The notes beneath the pieces were generated by a model. That model ran no database searches. It worked only from the letters and a program-made list of their open reading frames with translations, and was not told the DNA's origin. 41,990 nucleotides of DNA from Bdellovibrionales bacterium (GTDB taxonomy: Bacteria > Bdellovibrionota > UBA1018 > CAIMNF01): the NCBI GenBank assembly GCA_947372355.1, contig CANBTI010000016.1, positions 1 to 41,990 of the forward strand, given 5' to 3'. The first letter of the stretch is position 1, and each line of letters begins with the position of its first letter. The position numbers were made by a program, and so were the translations under genes. Of this stretch, positions 34,669 to 41,990 are shown piece after piece.

Positions 34669-35579
34669 TTGATTATTTTTACTTCCTCGTGAAGTTCTAT
34701 GCCTAACAGTTTTTTTGCCCGTTCTTTTGCCAGTTCAATTAATGATTCTACATCGTTTGAATTTGCATCGCCAAGATTAATAATAAAATTGCTATGTTTT
34801 TCGGAAAATTGAGCTTTTCCTATTTGATGCCCGCGTAATCCCACTTGATCAATCACCTGCCAAGCATTCATTCCCGGAGGATTCATAAAAACACTTCCAC
34901 AAGAAGGGTAATCTACAGGCTGAGTATTTTTACGACGTTGATAAAGTTCATCAATCTCTGTTTTTACCACTACAGGATCTTTGGGCTCGTAACGCAATTC
35001 AACGTGAGTGACCAGTTCATGAGGAGAAAGAAAATGATTTTTTCGATAAGAAAAACTTTTATCATCCGGGATAAAAGTTTTAATCTTGAGATCTGAGCCA
35101 GATTCACCAATGGTGACCGTTTCTACCTTAGTCACTAAATCCTTGATTTCACCTAAATGAGTGCCGGCATTCATTGCCACCATCCCACCAACAGATCCTG
35201 GGATTCCAGTCAATCTGGCTAGGTTTCCATAACCTTTTTCTTGAGCACGCCTAAGCAAAGTAGATGCTCCGACACTGGCCCCCACTCTCAAAACATTTCC
35301 CGGAAGTTCTTCGATTTCAGAAAATAAATACTTCATCCGAATTACCACGCCGTTAAATCCAGTGTCTGAAAAAAGAAGGTTTGATCCCCAACCCAAAATA
35401 AAAAAACGAGATTTTTCTTTAGCTATATATCGTGAAATCAACTCTAAATCATTGAATGATTTTGGAGTAACTAATACAGAGGCTGGTCCTCCGATTCGAT
35501 AATACGAGATCTTGGATAAGGGAAATTGATACTCAACACTTCCCTCTAAAATGAGTTCAGGCGTTGGCATTAGTTCCAT
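34665..35579 (-). CDS. murB: UDP-N-acetylenolpyruvoylglucosamine reductase
   Basis: The 304-residue FAD enzyme reduces UDP-GlcNAc-enolpyruvate to UDP-MurNAc, the second committed step of peptidoglycan synthesis. It shows the FAD-binding YYRIGGPA and GWGSNLLFSD segments, the GSVGGMVAMNAG motif and the proton-donor serine in SCGSVFMNPPG. The C-terminus carries LHEEVKII with the catalytic Glu. The compact size and SCGSVF wording match type II MurB. The start overlaps ccsA by 23 bp, and the gene is not in a dcw cluster here. Confidence 0.95.
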   Translation of the reverse strand: MELMPTPELILEGSVEYQFPLSKISYYRIGGPASVLVTPKSFNDLELISRYIAKEKSRFFILGWGSNLLFSDTGFNGVVIRMKYLFSEIEELPGNVLRVGASVGASTLLRRAQEKGYGNLARLTGIPGSVGGMVAMNAGTHLGEIKDLVTKVETVTIGESGSDLKIKTFIPDDKSFSYRKNHFLSPHELVTHVELRYEPKDPVVVKTEIDELYQRRKNTQPVDYPSCGSVFMNPPGMNAWQVIDQVGLRGHQIGKAQFSEKHSNFIINLGDANSNDVESLIELAKERAKKLLGIELHEEVKIIK

Positions 35580-37242
35580 CAGACGTCATTTTTTTTCTAA
35601 TCGCTACCCATATGCAGTATGAGCCTTGAACTAAAATGAATCCGCCCATCACGGCCTGACCACCACTGGAAAAACCATAAGAGTGTAAGCCTACCCCGAG
35701 GATAAAGTTAACTCCGTACCATGCCATCAAAACGGTGCTGTAACAGATCACTGTCCAAAGTGGAAAAGTATACTTACCCACCCATCCAGCATAACGGCCA
35801 TGCAGAACTGCCATGTATGCAAGAAGTGCGATCAATGCCCAAACTTCTTTTGGATCCCAACCCCAAAAACGGCCCCATGAATAATCGGCCCAAATTCCGC
35901 CTAAAATTGTGCCAGCAGCAAGCAAAACGGTTCCAAACATCAACGCTCGATATGAAAGTTGATTTAAAAGCGAGATGCGTTGCTCTACTGTTTCTGTGGA
36001 TTTTCTGGTGAATTGAAACAAAGAAACATTTGAAATTCCCATGGCAAGCATGAAGGCAGCGTAGCTTAAGGTAATCGTCAGAACGTGAATCGTGAGCCAA
36101 TAATTACTTCTGAGCACAGGCACCAGCGGACGAATCGTTGGATCCATCACCATTGGAGCCGCATCCGCTGCAAAAAGTGCAAGGCCTGCTAAAATACAAG
36201 ATGTAGTCAGTAGAATATTTTGTCTGTGTTTAATGTAGATCAATAGGGCGAAGGTCATCACGCCAAAGCTTACCCAAATAATCGATTCGTACATGTTGGT
36301 CACAGGAGGGCGTCCGGCAACATAACAGCGAAGTGCAAAGCCAAATGCATGGAGAATCATGGCAACTAAAGTTAAAAATTTTGCCATCATTCTAGGAAAT
36401 GAATAAGTTTTTGCAAACATCCATAAAATCCCTGCAATGAGATAAAAAATCATCGCCTGTAAGAATGGTCGAAGCATATTATAAAGAACTTCTGCTTTTA
36501 GTTTGAATTTTAAAGTGTCCATATCCTGAACAAGTTCACTAATGCTTTGACGAGCAAGAAAACTATTTTCATTAAAAAGGCTCGAATTTTTTTCTAGATA
36601 TCCTTTGAGAATATTCATTACGGCTAAGATTGGTACTGTTTGGAGCTTCATGGATTCGTTGAGTGAAATCCATTTTTGATTTTGATCCGGAGCCACCATC
36701 CATAATTGACCTGAAACCAAGGCTTGAAAACGAGTGACTCGATCGACCACTCTTTTCAATTCTTCTGTACGTGGATCTTTTTTGCTCGTAGTGACATCAA
36801 TGCCTTTACTCGTGACCTGACTACCCTGACCGGATATTCCTTGGGCATATTGTAAAAATACATTATTTTTCATCAACTCTTCGGGAGAAAAATATTTTTG
36901 AGAGAGATCGAGCAACATCTGTTTTTTCAAATCATCATTTGAAATTCGCAAGAATGGCAACTCAGACCATAGCTTTGGCTCCACCATGATGGAAATCAGC
37001 ATTTCACTTGGATCCATTTTACCAAAACTACGCATTCCCGTAAGGGATAAAATAGTTTCACGTGCAAACTCATCAAATGGTTTAATGCGTCCACCCGATT
37101 GAGTGGGGATTAAGCGAAGATCATTGAGTTGCAAATCTTTCAATGGCTCTGGAAATTGAACCTCTGTAGAATTTGCTGTTGAATGAATCATTCCACAAAA
37201 AACTAATCCTAGGATCAAAACTGATTTTTTAAAATTACGCAT
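35557..37242 (-). CDS. ccsA: System II cytochrome c biogenesis protein CcsA/ResC
   Basis: The 561-residue membrane protein handles and delivers haem for covalent attachment to apocytochromes c outside the cytoplasm. A signal-like helix (about 1-25) and a roughly 230-residue periplasmic region with GRIKPFDEFARE precede the helical core. The core contains the tryptophan-rich haem motif WGRFWGWDPKEVW, with conserved His in the flanking helices. The large N-terminal periplasmic extension is seen in CcsA proteins of several non-model phyla. It follows resB with an 8-bp overlap, forming the usual synthase pair. Confidence 0.92.
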   Translation of the reverse strand: MRNFKKSVLILGLVFCGMIHSTANSTEVQFPEPLKDLQLNDLRLIPTQSGGRIKPFDEFARETILSLTGMRSFGKMDPSEMLISIMVEPKLWSELPFLRISNDDLKKQMLLDLSQKYFSPEELMKNNVFLQYAQGISGQGSQVTSKGIDVTTSKKDPRTEELKRVVDRVTRFQALVSGQLWMVAPDQNQKWISLNESMKLQTVPILAVMNILKGYLEKNSSLFNENSFLARQSISELVQDMDTLKFKLKAEVLYNMLRPFLQAMIFYLIAGILWMFAKTYSFPRMMAKFLTLVAMILHAFGFALRCYVAGRPPVTNMYESIIWVSFGVMTFALLIYIKHRQNILLTTSCILAGLALFAADAAPMVMDPTIRPLVPVLRSNYWLTIHVLTITLSYAAFMLAMGISNVSLFQFTRKSTETVEQRISLLNQLSYRALMFGTVLLAAGTILGGIWADYSWGRFWGWDPKEVWALIALLAYMAVLHGRYAGWVGKYTFPLWTVICYSTVLMAWYGVNFILGVGLHSYGFSSGGQAVMGGFILVQGSYCIWVAIRKKMTSDGTNANA

Positions 37243-38668
37243 TTGTTGTTACCTTTTTTTTGACTCTGGCTTTAGAAGCATAAAGAAGAATTGCACCTAA
37301 AATCAGCAATAAAGATCCTCCGTATTTTAATGTCCTACCGGGATCAAAATTCACAGACAATACTGTGGTTGTGATTTTGGGAAAATCGGGAATGTAGCTC
37401 GCTTGATAAAAAGTGTAGTGCTGAACTTTTAAGGGTTCATTCATTTGAATGGTATGAATTTCAAGTGCATCCATTTCTGACTGTGATTTTTGTAGTCCAT
37501 CCACCACTTGTACGTTCGATGCATAAGAGGCTGGATCCATGGTTCCTGGATTATTTTTCATCACGAACTCTTTTAAACGGAGAGCAAAAGGAAGAATGAC
37601 TCTTTTTTGAAAATATCCAACAGAAATTTGCTCACCCGCTTGATTCGTGAATTCAGCACGATCACCCAATCCAAGCCATAATTGTGAAGAAGCATTTCCA
37701 ATTAAGGAAATTAAAATAGCGGGAACAGGATTTTGAGTGCGTTCAGGCGAAGACATGTATTCCGTTTTATTTACCGCTAATGGAATAAAACTTTTTACCA
37801 TGACTTGAATGGGCATGCGCCATCCGGGATTGATCGTTTGGGGTTCTTTTGAAGCTAATGAAATTTTTCCAGATTTTTTTTCACCACGAACCGAAGTTGC
37901 CTCATAATGGAGCTCACCATTTTTAAGTGCAATAAAATCAAATCTTGCTTCCCCTTCTTGGTTTGGTGGAAGTTCTGCACTTTCTGATTTGATTAAAAAT
38001 CGAGCTGGTCCTAGTTTTTGAGTAGACCAAGCGGCATCTCCATTCCAAAGCCATAGCTCTGGTGAACCACCCATAGGTGCTCCCAAAATTTTAATCTGGA
38101 TTGCAGCTCCAGTTTTTTCTTTCGAATCTTTTGCTGCTTCAATAAATTGAAACTTGGGTACAGAATCAGAGATGAAACGATCCACTTTGACTCCATAATC
38201 ACTGTAGTTTTCACCTTTGAAACGATCTGCAACCGATTGTGGCATCCAGGGAAAATTGACAGAATTGATGGAATCACCCTTTTTAAAAACTAAAACTTGT
38301 TGATCCATTTCAACTGCAGAATTCACATCACCTTCAGCCAAGGTAACATTTCCATCGATCCCATTCACAAAAGTGACCCAAGAACCAATCAGAATCATCA
38401 ATATTCCTGCATGAGCCATGAGAAATGGAATGTGCTTTTTCTTCCAAGGGTAGCGACTGATGGCAACAGCCAAAATCAAAGCTCCGAAGAGCGCAAGGAT
38501 GGTAAAAAACCACCAAGAACGATAAACAAAATATTGTGCTGTTCGGGTATCTACGCTGGATTCAATGAGAGTTGCGGTAATGAGCGAAAGTGTAAGCGCA
38601 ACCATGACCATCACTGCAAATTTAAGTGAAATGAGGGTCTTCCAAATTTGATTTACGATTTTTAACAT
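37235..38668 (-). CDS. resB: System II cytochrome c biogenesis protein ResB/CcsB
   Basis: The 477-residue partner of CcsA has three N-terminal membrane helices (about 15-35, 50-72, 82-104), a large periplasmic domain (105-445) and a final helix (449-468). LKFAVMVMVALTLSLITATLIES is the typical first helix. ResB holds the apocytochrome or keeps its CXXCH thiols reduced for haem ligation by CcsA. An AGGAAG ribosome binding site precedes the ATG. No thioredoxin-like ResA/CcsX gene is in the window. Confidence 0.9.
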   Translation of the reverse strand: MLKIVNQIWKTLISLKFAVMVMVALTLSLITATLIESSVDTRTAQYFVYRSWWFFTILALFGALILAVAISRYPWKKKHIPFLMAHAGILMILIGSWVTFVNGIDGNVTLAEGDVNSAVEMDQQVLVFKKGDSINSVNFPWMPQSVADRFKGENYSDYGVKVDRFISDSVPKFQFIEAAKDSKEKTGAAIQIKILGAPMGGSPELWLWNGDAAWSTQKLGPARFLIKSESAELPPNQEGEARFDFIALKNGELHYEATSVRGEKKSGKISLASKEPQTINPGWRMPIQVMVKSFIPLAVNKTEYMSSPERTQNPVPAILISLIGNASSQLWLGLGDRAEFTNQAGEQISVGYFQKRVILPFALRLKEFVMKNNPGTMDPASYASNVQVVDGLQKSQSEMDALEIHTIQMNEPLKVQHYTFYQASYIPDFPKITTTVLSVNFDPGRTLKYGGSLLLILGAILLYASKARVKKKVTTNA

Positions 38669-38689
38669 CGTTTGGGACTTCCTAAGAAA

Positions 38690-39166
38690 TTAACGTCTTA
38701 AATCGAGCGCAATGTCCTTACTGCGATCAAGTGTTACCCCACCTTGGCGAATCACTGGCACACCAGCAAGCTCAAGCACCTTCCTTTGTGCCCAACTTTC
38801 GCCTTCAAGATAGTCTTTTGGTTTAGATGAATCAATTTTTTCATCATAAATACGATCATAAAGTTTGGATCTGAAATACAATCCTGCTTTTCTACCAATG
38901 GCAAAACGAGATTTTTTTCTCATTTTAAATGGAAATAAAAACGCCTGACGAGCACCCGGTTGAGTGAAATCGATTAAAAGATCCACTTTTGAAGGATGTT
39001 TTTTACCAATCTCTTGCCCACTTGTGGATACAAAAAACACTTTAGATCCTGGATAAGCGTGCTTGATAAAATTATCCAGTGCTGCTTCATCAAAGGACTG
39101 AGCCCTTGATGAAAACACCACTAGTACGTTTTTAATTCCTTGAAATGAAGTGTATCCCTTGCTCAT
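38690..39166 (-). CDS. Small Rossmann-like protein, possibly a shortened GT9-type fold
   Basis: I do not recognise this 158-residue protein with confidence. The first 110 residues have the alternation of a Rossmann domain: [23 protein letters not shown], a [10 protein letters not shown] strand, [20 protein letters not shown], then [12 protein letters not shown]. This order recalls the N-terminal half of family 9 glycosyltransferases (heptosyltransferases). The C-terminal sugar-nucleotide half is absent, so enzymatic activity is doubtful. It is coupled to bcp by a 4-bp overlap and precedes resB by 21 bp. Confidence 0.5.
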   Translation of the reverse strand: MSKGYTSFQGIKNVLVVFSSRAQSFDEAALDNFIKHAYPGSKVFFVSTSGQEIGKKHPSKVDLLIDFTQPGARQAFLFPFKMRKKSRFAIGRKAGLYFRSKLYDRIYDEKIDSSKPKDYLEGESWAQRKVLELAGVPVIRQGGVTLDRSKDIALDLRR

Positions 39167-39732
39167 GACAGATCCTTTAATACTTGATCCACGTGTCCGG
39201 TTACAGAAACTTTTGGATAGATTTGAGTGATTTTACCCGCTTCATCTAGAAGGAAAGTAGTTCTCTCAATTCCCATGTACTTTCTACCGTACAAGTTTTT
39301 TTCTTTCCAAACTCCATAAGACTCGCACATTTTACCTGTTTCATCTGAAAGTAGAGAAAAAGGAAGATCATATTTAGTTTTGAACTTCAGGTGAGAAGCT
39401 TCAGAATCTTTACTGACACCAAGAACCACTACGCCCGCTTTTTTCAAACGGGAGAAATGATCTCTGAAATCACAACTTTCCTTAGTGCAGCCTGGAGTAT
39501 CATCTTTTGGATAAAAGTAGATGACTACTTTTTTTCCAGAAAAACTCTTCAAGCTGATCTTCTCGCCATTTTCATTGGTTAATGAAAATGAAGGAGCTTT
39601 TTGGCCAATTTTCAACAGTGTTTCAGCAGTGACTTTAACCGATGGTTTTTTAGCCACCGGTTTTTTAGGAGCCAGAGACTCCTTCACTGTAGATTTTTTA
39701 ACTGTTGTTTTTTTAGCCACAGCTTTTTTCAC
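39163..39732 (-). CDS. bcp: Bcp-type peroxiredoxin with a lysine-rich N-terminal tail
   Basis: This thiol peroxidase reduces H2O2 and organic peroxides. The core (from GQKAPSF, residue 43) has peroxidatic C82 and resolving C87 in [15 protein letters not shown], as in E. coli Bcp/PrxQ. Residues 1-38 form an extra basic tail rich in Lys, Ala, Val and Pro (repeated KK, PKKP, AKKP), resembling histone H1-like tails. It is not part of the normal 150-160-residue family. The tail could hold the enzyme on nucleic acid. The start is GTG, overlapping the previous stop as GTGA. Confidence 0.93.
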   Translation of the reverse strand: MKKAVAKKTTVKKSTVKESLAPKKPVAKKPSVKVTAETLLKIGQKAPSFSLTNENGEKISLKSFSGKKVVIYFYPKDDTPGCTKESCDFRDHFSRLKKAGVVVLGVSKDSEASHLKFKTKYDLPFSLLSDETGKMCESYGVWKEKNLYGRKYMGIERTTFLLDEAGKITQIYPKVSVTGHVDQVLKDLS

Positions 39733-40160
39733 GCTTTGGGTGCTTCCTCTGTTTTCACTACTTCGTCCGTAGCCGAAGATTTTTTGGAAGAAGCTTTGGA
39801 CTTTTTTGAGCCACCCACTTTTCCTTTGATCTTCTCTACAGCATCAAGAGCATGCACCGATTTCAAAATCTTCTCTAATTCTTTGGTTTGTGAGTTCACA
39901 AACTTACTGAATTTGGCAAGTTCGGCAGGAATTTGCTTTTGAAGCTTTTGAATATCTTTTGCTTCTTTCTCGATGAATGTCTTCACCGATTTAACATCGG
40001 TGTTCTTAATCAAGTTTTTCAATTCTTTGCCAGAAGCTTCTGCATACTTTTTTGCTTCTTTTAAAGTATCTTTATTCATCAGTTGTTTCAGTTGCTGTTG
40101 TTTTGTTTTCAACTGCCCCATCACTACTTTGAATTTATCGAGATCAATTTTTTTAGACAT
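39729..40160 (-). CDS. Coiled-coil protein with basic Ser/Lys-rich C-terminal tail
   Basis: The 143-residue protein is almost entirely helical and highly charged ([17 protein letters not shown]..., later [11 protein letters not shown]), consistent with a coiled coil. It ends in a low-complexity tail ([12 protein letters not shown]...EEAPKA). No family is recognised; phasin-like or nucleoid-associated proteins are possible. I prefer the ATG at 40160 over that at 40175, because GGAAG lies 8 nt before it and it starts just after the ndk stop. It is coupled to bcp. Confidence 0.75.
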   Translation of the reverse strand: MSKKIDLDKFKVVMGQLKTKQQQLKQLMNKDTLKEAKKYAEASGKELKNLIKNTDVKSVKTFIEKEAKDIQKLQKQIPAELAKFSKFVNSQTKELEKILKSVHALDAVEKIKGKVGGSKKSKASSKKSSATDEVVKTEEAPKA

Positions 40161-40161
40161 C

Positions 40162-40590
40162 TTAGAATCTTCCAATCACTTCAGAACGCTCGAAAAAATA
40201 ACTAATTTCACGTTCAGCAGCTGCAATGCTGTCAGAACCGTGAACTGCATTTGCTTCAATGTTATCAGCGAAATCTTTACGGATTGTTCCAGCCGCTGCT
40301 TTAGCAGGATCGGTTGCGCCCATGATTTCACGGTTAGCTAACACTGCGTTTTCGCCTTCTAAAGCGAGTAAAAGCACTGGTCCGCTAGTCATGAATCCAA
40401 CAAGGCTTCCGAAAAATGGACGCTCTTTATGTTCGATGTAAAAACCTTCTGCTTTTTCTTTAGAAAGTTTAGTGAATTTTGCAGCTGAAACACGAAGCCC
40501 TTTTGATTCGAAACGATCGATGATCTTTCCGATTGAGTTTTTTGCTACTGCATTTGGTTTAATGATACTGAATGTTTTTTCGATTGCCAT
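40162..40590 (-). CDS. ndk: Nucleoside diphosphate kinase
   Basis: The 142-residue enzyme transfers phosphate from ATP to other NDPs through a phosphohistidine. It shows the [12 protein letters not shown] start, the conserved [15 protein letters not shown] segment, [17 protein letters not shown] and the active-site His in NAVHGSDS. Full family length. AGGAG lies 5 nt before the ATG. It follows sucD by 25 bp; sucCD-ndk linkage is common, since Ndk can recharge nucleotide made by succinyl-CoA synthetase. Confidence 0.98.
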   Translation of the reverse strand: MAIEKTFSIIKPNAVAKNSIGKIIDRFESKGLRVSAAKFTKLSKEKAEGFYIEHKERPFFGSLVGFMTSGPVLLLALEGENAVLANREIMGATDPAKAAAGTIRKDFADNIEANAVHGSDSIAAAEREISYFFERSEVIGRF

Positions 40591-40615
40591 GATTGCTCCT
40601 AATTTTGCCCTGAAG

Positions 40616-41503
40616 TTACTTCTTCAAAGCTTCTTTCATTGTAATGCCCAAAGTTGCTGGTGAACGCGAAATGCGAACTCCGGCTGCTTCAAGCGCCTTA
40701 AATTTTTCTTCCGCAGTACCTTTACCGCCAGAAATGATTGCTCCTGCATGCCCCATGCGTTTGCCTGGAGGCGCAGATGCTCCACCGATAAAACCAACCA
40801 CTGGTTTTTTCATGTGTTTTTTGATGTATTCAGCCGCTTCTTCTTCTGCTGTTCCTCCAATTTCACCGATCATGATCACGGCATCTGTATTTGGATCAGC
40901 ATTGAATGCTTCAAGCACATCAATAAAATTTGTTCCATTCACTGGATCGCCACCAATACCCACGCAGGTACTTTGTCCGATTCCTAATTTAGTGAGTTGG
41001 TACACGGCTTCGTAAGTGAGAGTTCCAGAACGAGAAACCACACCGATTCTTCCTGGTAAATGAATGTGCCCAGGCATGATCCCAATTTTACACTCACCCG
41101 GAGTAATGATTCCAGGGCAGTTAGGACCAATCAGGCGTGAACCTTTTTCTTTTACGAATCTTTTTGTGGCGATCATATCCGCAACTGGAATTCCTTCGGT
41201 GATACAAATGATGAGAGGAACTCCCGCATCCGCTGCTTCACAGATTGAATCTGCTGCGAAAGGAGGTGGAACGAAAATCATGGTCGCATTGGCGCCTGTT
41301 TTTTTCACTGCTTCACCCACTGAATTAAAAACTGGAAATCCTTCAACCGATTGTCCGCCTTTTCCAGGAGTAACTCCACCGACTACCTTAGATCCACCTA
41401 CTTTTACGCCGTAATCATTACAACCTTGTGCATGATATAAGCCTTGAGAGCCGGTGATTCCTTGAACAATTAATTTTGTGTTTTTATCTACCCAGATAGC
41501 CAT
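40616..41503 (-). CDS. sucD: Succinyl-CoA synthetase subunit alpha
   Basis: The 295-residue alpha subunit of the TCA-cycle enzyme converts succinyl-CoA to succinate with formation of ATP or GTP. The CoA-binding Rossmann domain starts with [24 protein letters not shown] and the phosphohistidine segment [17 protein letters not shown] are intact. It begins one base after the sucC stop, with GGAGG upstream inside the sucC end. Confidence 0.98.
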   Translation of the reverse strand: MAIWVDKNTKLIVQGITGSQGLYHAQGCNDYGVKVGGSKVVGGVTPGKGGQSVEGFPVFNSVGEAVKKTGANATMIFVPPPFAADSICEAADAGVPLIICITEGIPVADMIATKRFVKEKGSRLIGPNCPGIITPGECKIGIMPGHIHLPGRIGVVSRSGTLTYEAVYQLTKLGIGQSTCVGIGGDPVNGTNFIDVLEAFNADPNTDAVIMIGEIGGTAEEEAAEYIKKHMKKPVVGFIGGASAPPGKRMGHAGAIISGGKGTAEEKFKALEAAGVRISRSPATLGITMKEALKK

Positions 41504-41504
41504 G

Positions 41505-41990
41505 TTATTTCGCTGCCTCCACTACTTTTTTAGCAGCATCACCCAAATCATCTGCTGGTGTAATTTTCAAACCACTTTCAGAAAGAATTTTCTTTCCAAG
41601 TTCAACATTAGTTCCTTCCAAGCGAACCACCAGAGGCACCTTGAGTTGTAATTCCTTTGCAGCGGCAATCACGCCTTCTGCAATCACATCACACTTCATG
41701 ATTCCACCAAAAATATTCACCAAGATGGCTTTCACTTTTGGATCTTTCAAAATAATTTTGAATGCTTGAGTTACTTTTTCCTTCGTAGCTCCGCCGCCCA
41801 CATCGAGGAAGTTGGCTGGAGTTCCACCGTTTAATTTAATGATATCCAAAGTGGCCATCGCCAAACCTGCACCATTCACCAAACAGCCGATGTTTCCATC
41901 GAGTGCAATGTAAGCAAGCTCATATTTGGACGCTTCCACATCTTGAGCGTTTTCTTCGAGAAGATCGCGCATTTCAACAAGATCGGGATG
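41505..41990 (-). CDS. sucC: Succinyl-CoA synthetase subunit beta, C-terminal part
   Basis: The frame is open to the window edge, so the 5' part is missing; about 161 codons are visible. It begins inside the [14 protein letters not shown] segment and contains [38 protein letters not shown] and [17 protein letters not shown], all diagnostic of SucC. An internal ATG at 41972 is not the start. It forms the active enzyme with SucD encoded next. Confidence 0.97.
   Translation of the reverse strand, partial: HPDLVEMRDLLEENAQDVEASKYELAYIALDGNIGCLVNGAGLAMATLDIIKLNGGTPANFLDVGGGATKEKVTQAFKIILKDPKVKAILVNIFGGIMKCDVIAEGVIAAAKELQLKVPLVVRLEGTNVELGKKILSESGLKITPADDLGDAAKKVVEAAK

Noticed and set aside
39720-39740. 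Possible programmed frameshift fusing the coiled-coil protein to Bcp
   Set aside because: The A6 tract lies after the stop codon, no standard slippery heptamer is in frame, and GTGA coupling explains the junction.
39601-39942. 113-codon plus-strand frame over bcp and the coiled-coil gene
   Set aside because: Its Phe-rich composition is the antisense image of the Lys-rich tails; it has no start signal and no family pattern.
40644-41414. Long plus-strand frames over sucD
   Set aside because: These are shadows of a strongly conserved gene with constrained codon use.
1-41990. CRISPR arrays, insertion sequences, integrases, phage genes
   Set aside because: I saw no regularly spaced direct repeats, transposase or integrase motifs, or phage structural genes.

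Overview
This window is a densely packed stretch of chromosome from an AT-rich, Gram-negative, probably flagellated bacterium. The gene set includes outer-membrane-type proteins, several lipoproteins, a FliL-like protein, System II cytochrome c maturation (ResB/CcsA), MurB, and two sigma-54 activators. Secreted peptidases and long unrecognised envelope proteins make a Bdellovibrionota-like (Bdellovibrio/Bacteriovorax/Oligoflexia-type) host my best guess. That placement is an inference, because there is no rRNA or marker protein I can place exactly. I see no phage, insertion sequence, CRISPR array or rRNA. There is one tRNA, Leu(CAA).

Layout. 1-398 is the 3' end of an unrecognised gene. 6025-376 (-) runs AddB-like PD-(D/E)XK nuclease, sensor kinase, NtrC-type regulator. 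6090-10902 (+) is a beta-barrel protein followed by a 1176-residue lipoprotein with about eight EF-hand-like loops; I recognise neither. 19762-10811 (-) is a tightly overlapping operon: accA, yicC-like, gmk, rel/spoT, RluA-type synthase, and a heterodimeric ABC exporter (MdlA/MdlB type). 19814-20910 (+) is FliL-like plus NUDIX. 22167-20875 (-) is an FHA-like sigma-54 activator, divergent from engB and an LD-carboxypeptidase (22255-23825, +). Then come a secreted unknown (-), tRNA-Leu (+), the phosphate transporter pit with its DUF47 partner (-), and fbaA (+), which ends at a strong bidirectional terminator. 29617-27622 (-) holds a previously unlisted 39-codon membrane microprotein and a Cys-rich lipoprotein.

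From 41990 down to 29859 there is one almost continuous minus-strand run: sucC, sucD, ndk, a coiled-coil protein, bcp, a small Rossmann-like protein, resB, ccsA, murB, a low-Mr phosphatase, a secreted candidate PD-(D/E)XK nuclease, an M48 lipoprotein peptidase, and an M4/M36-type secreted zinc peptidase. It ends at a terminator at 29766-29799.

The most interesting points are: the secreted protein at 33082-34164 with the spacing of a restriction-endonuclease fold; the giant EF-hand-like lipoprotein paired with a barrel; the 39-residue hidden gene with a strong ribosome binding site; a 92-bp convergent overlap that contains the ABC H-loop codon; and several operon-leading genes whose -10 element sits only a few bases from the start codon, which suggests leaderless mRNAs.
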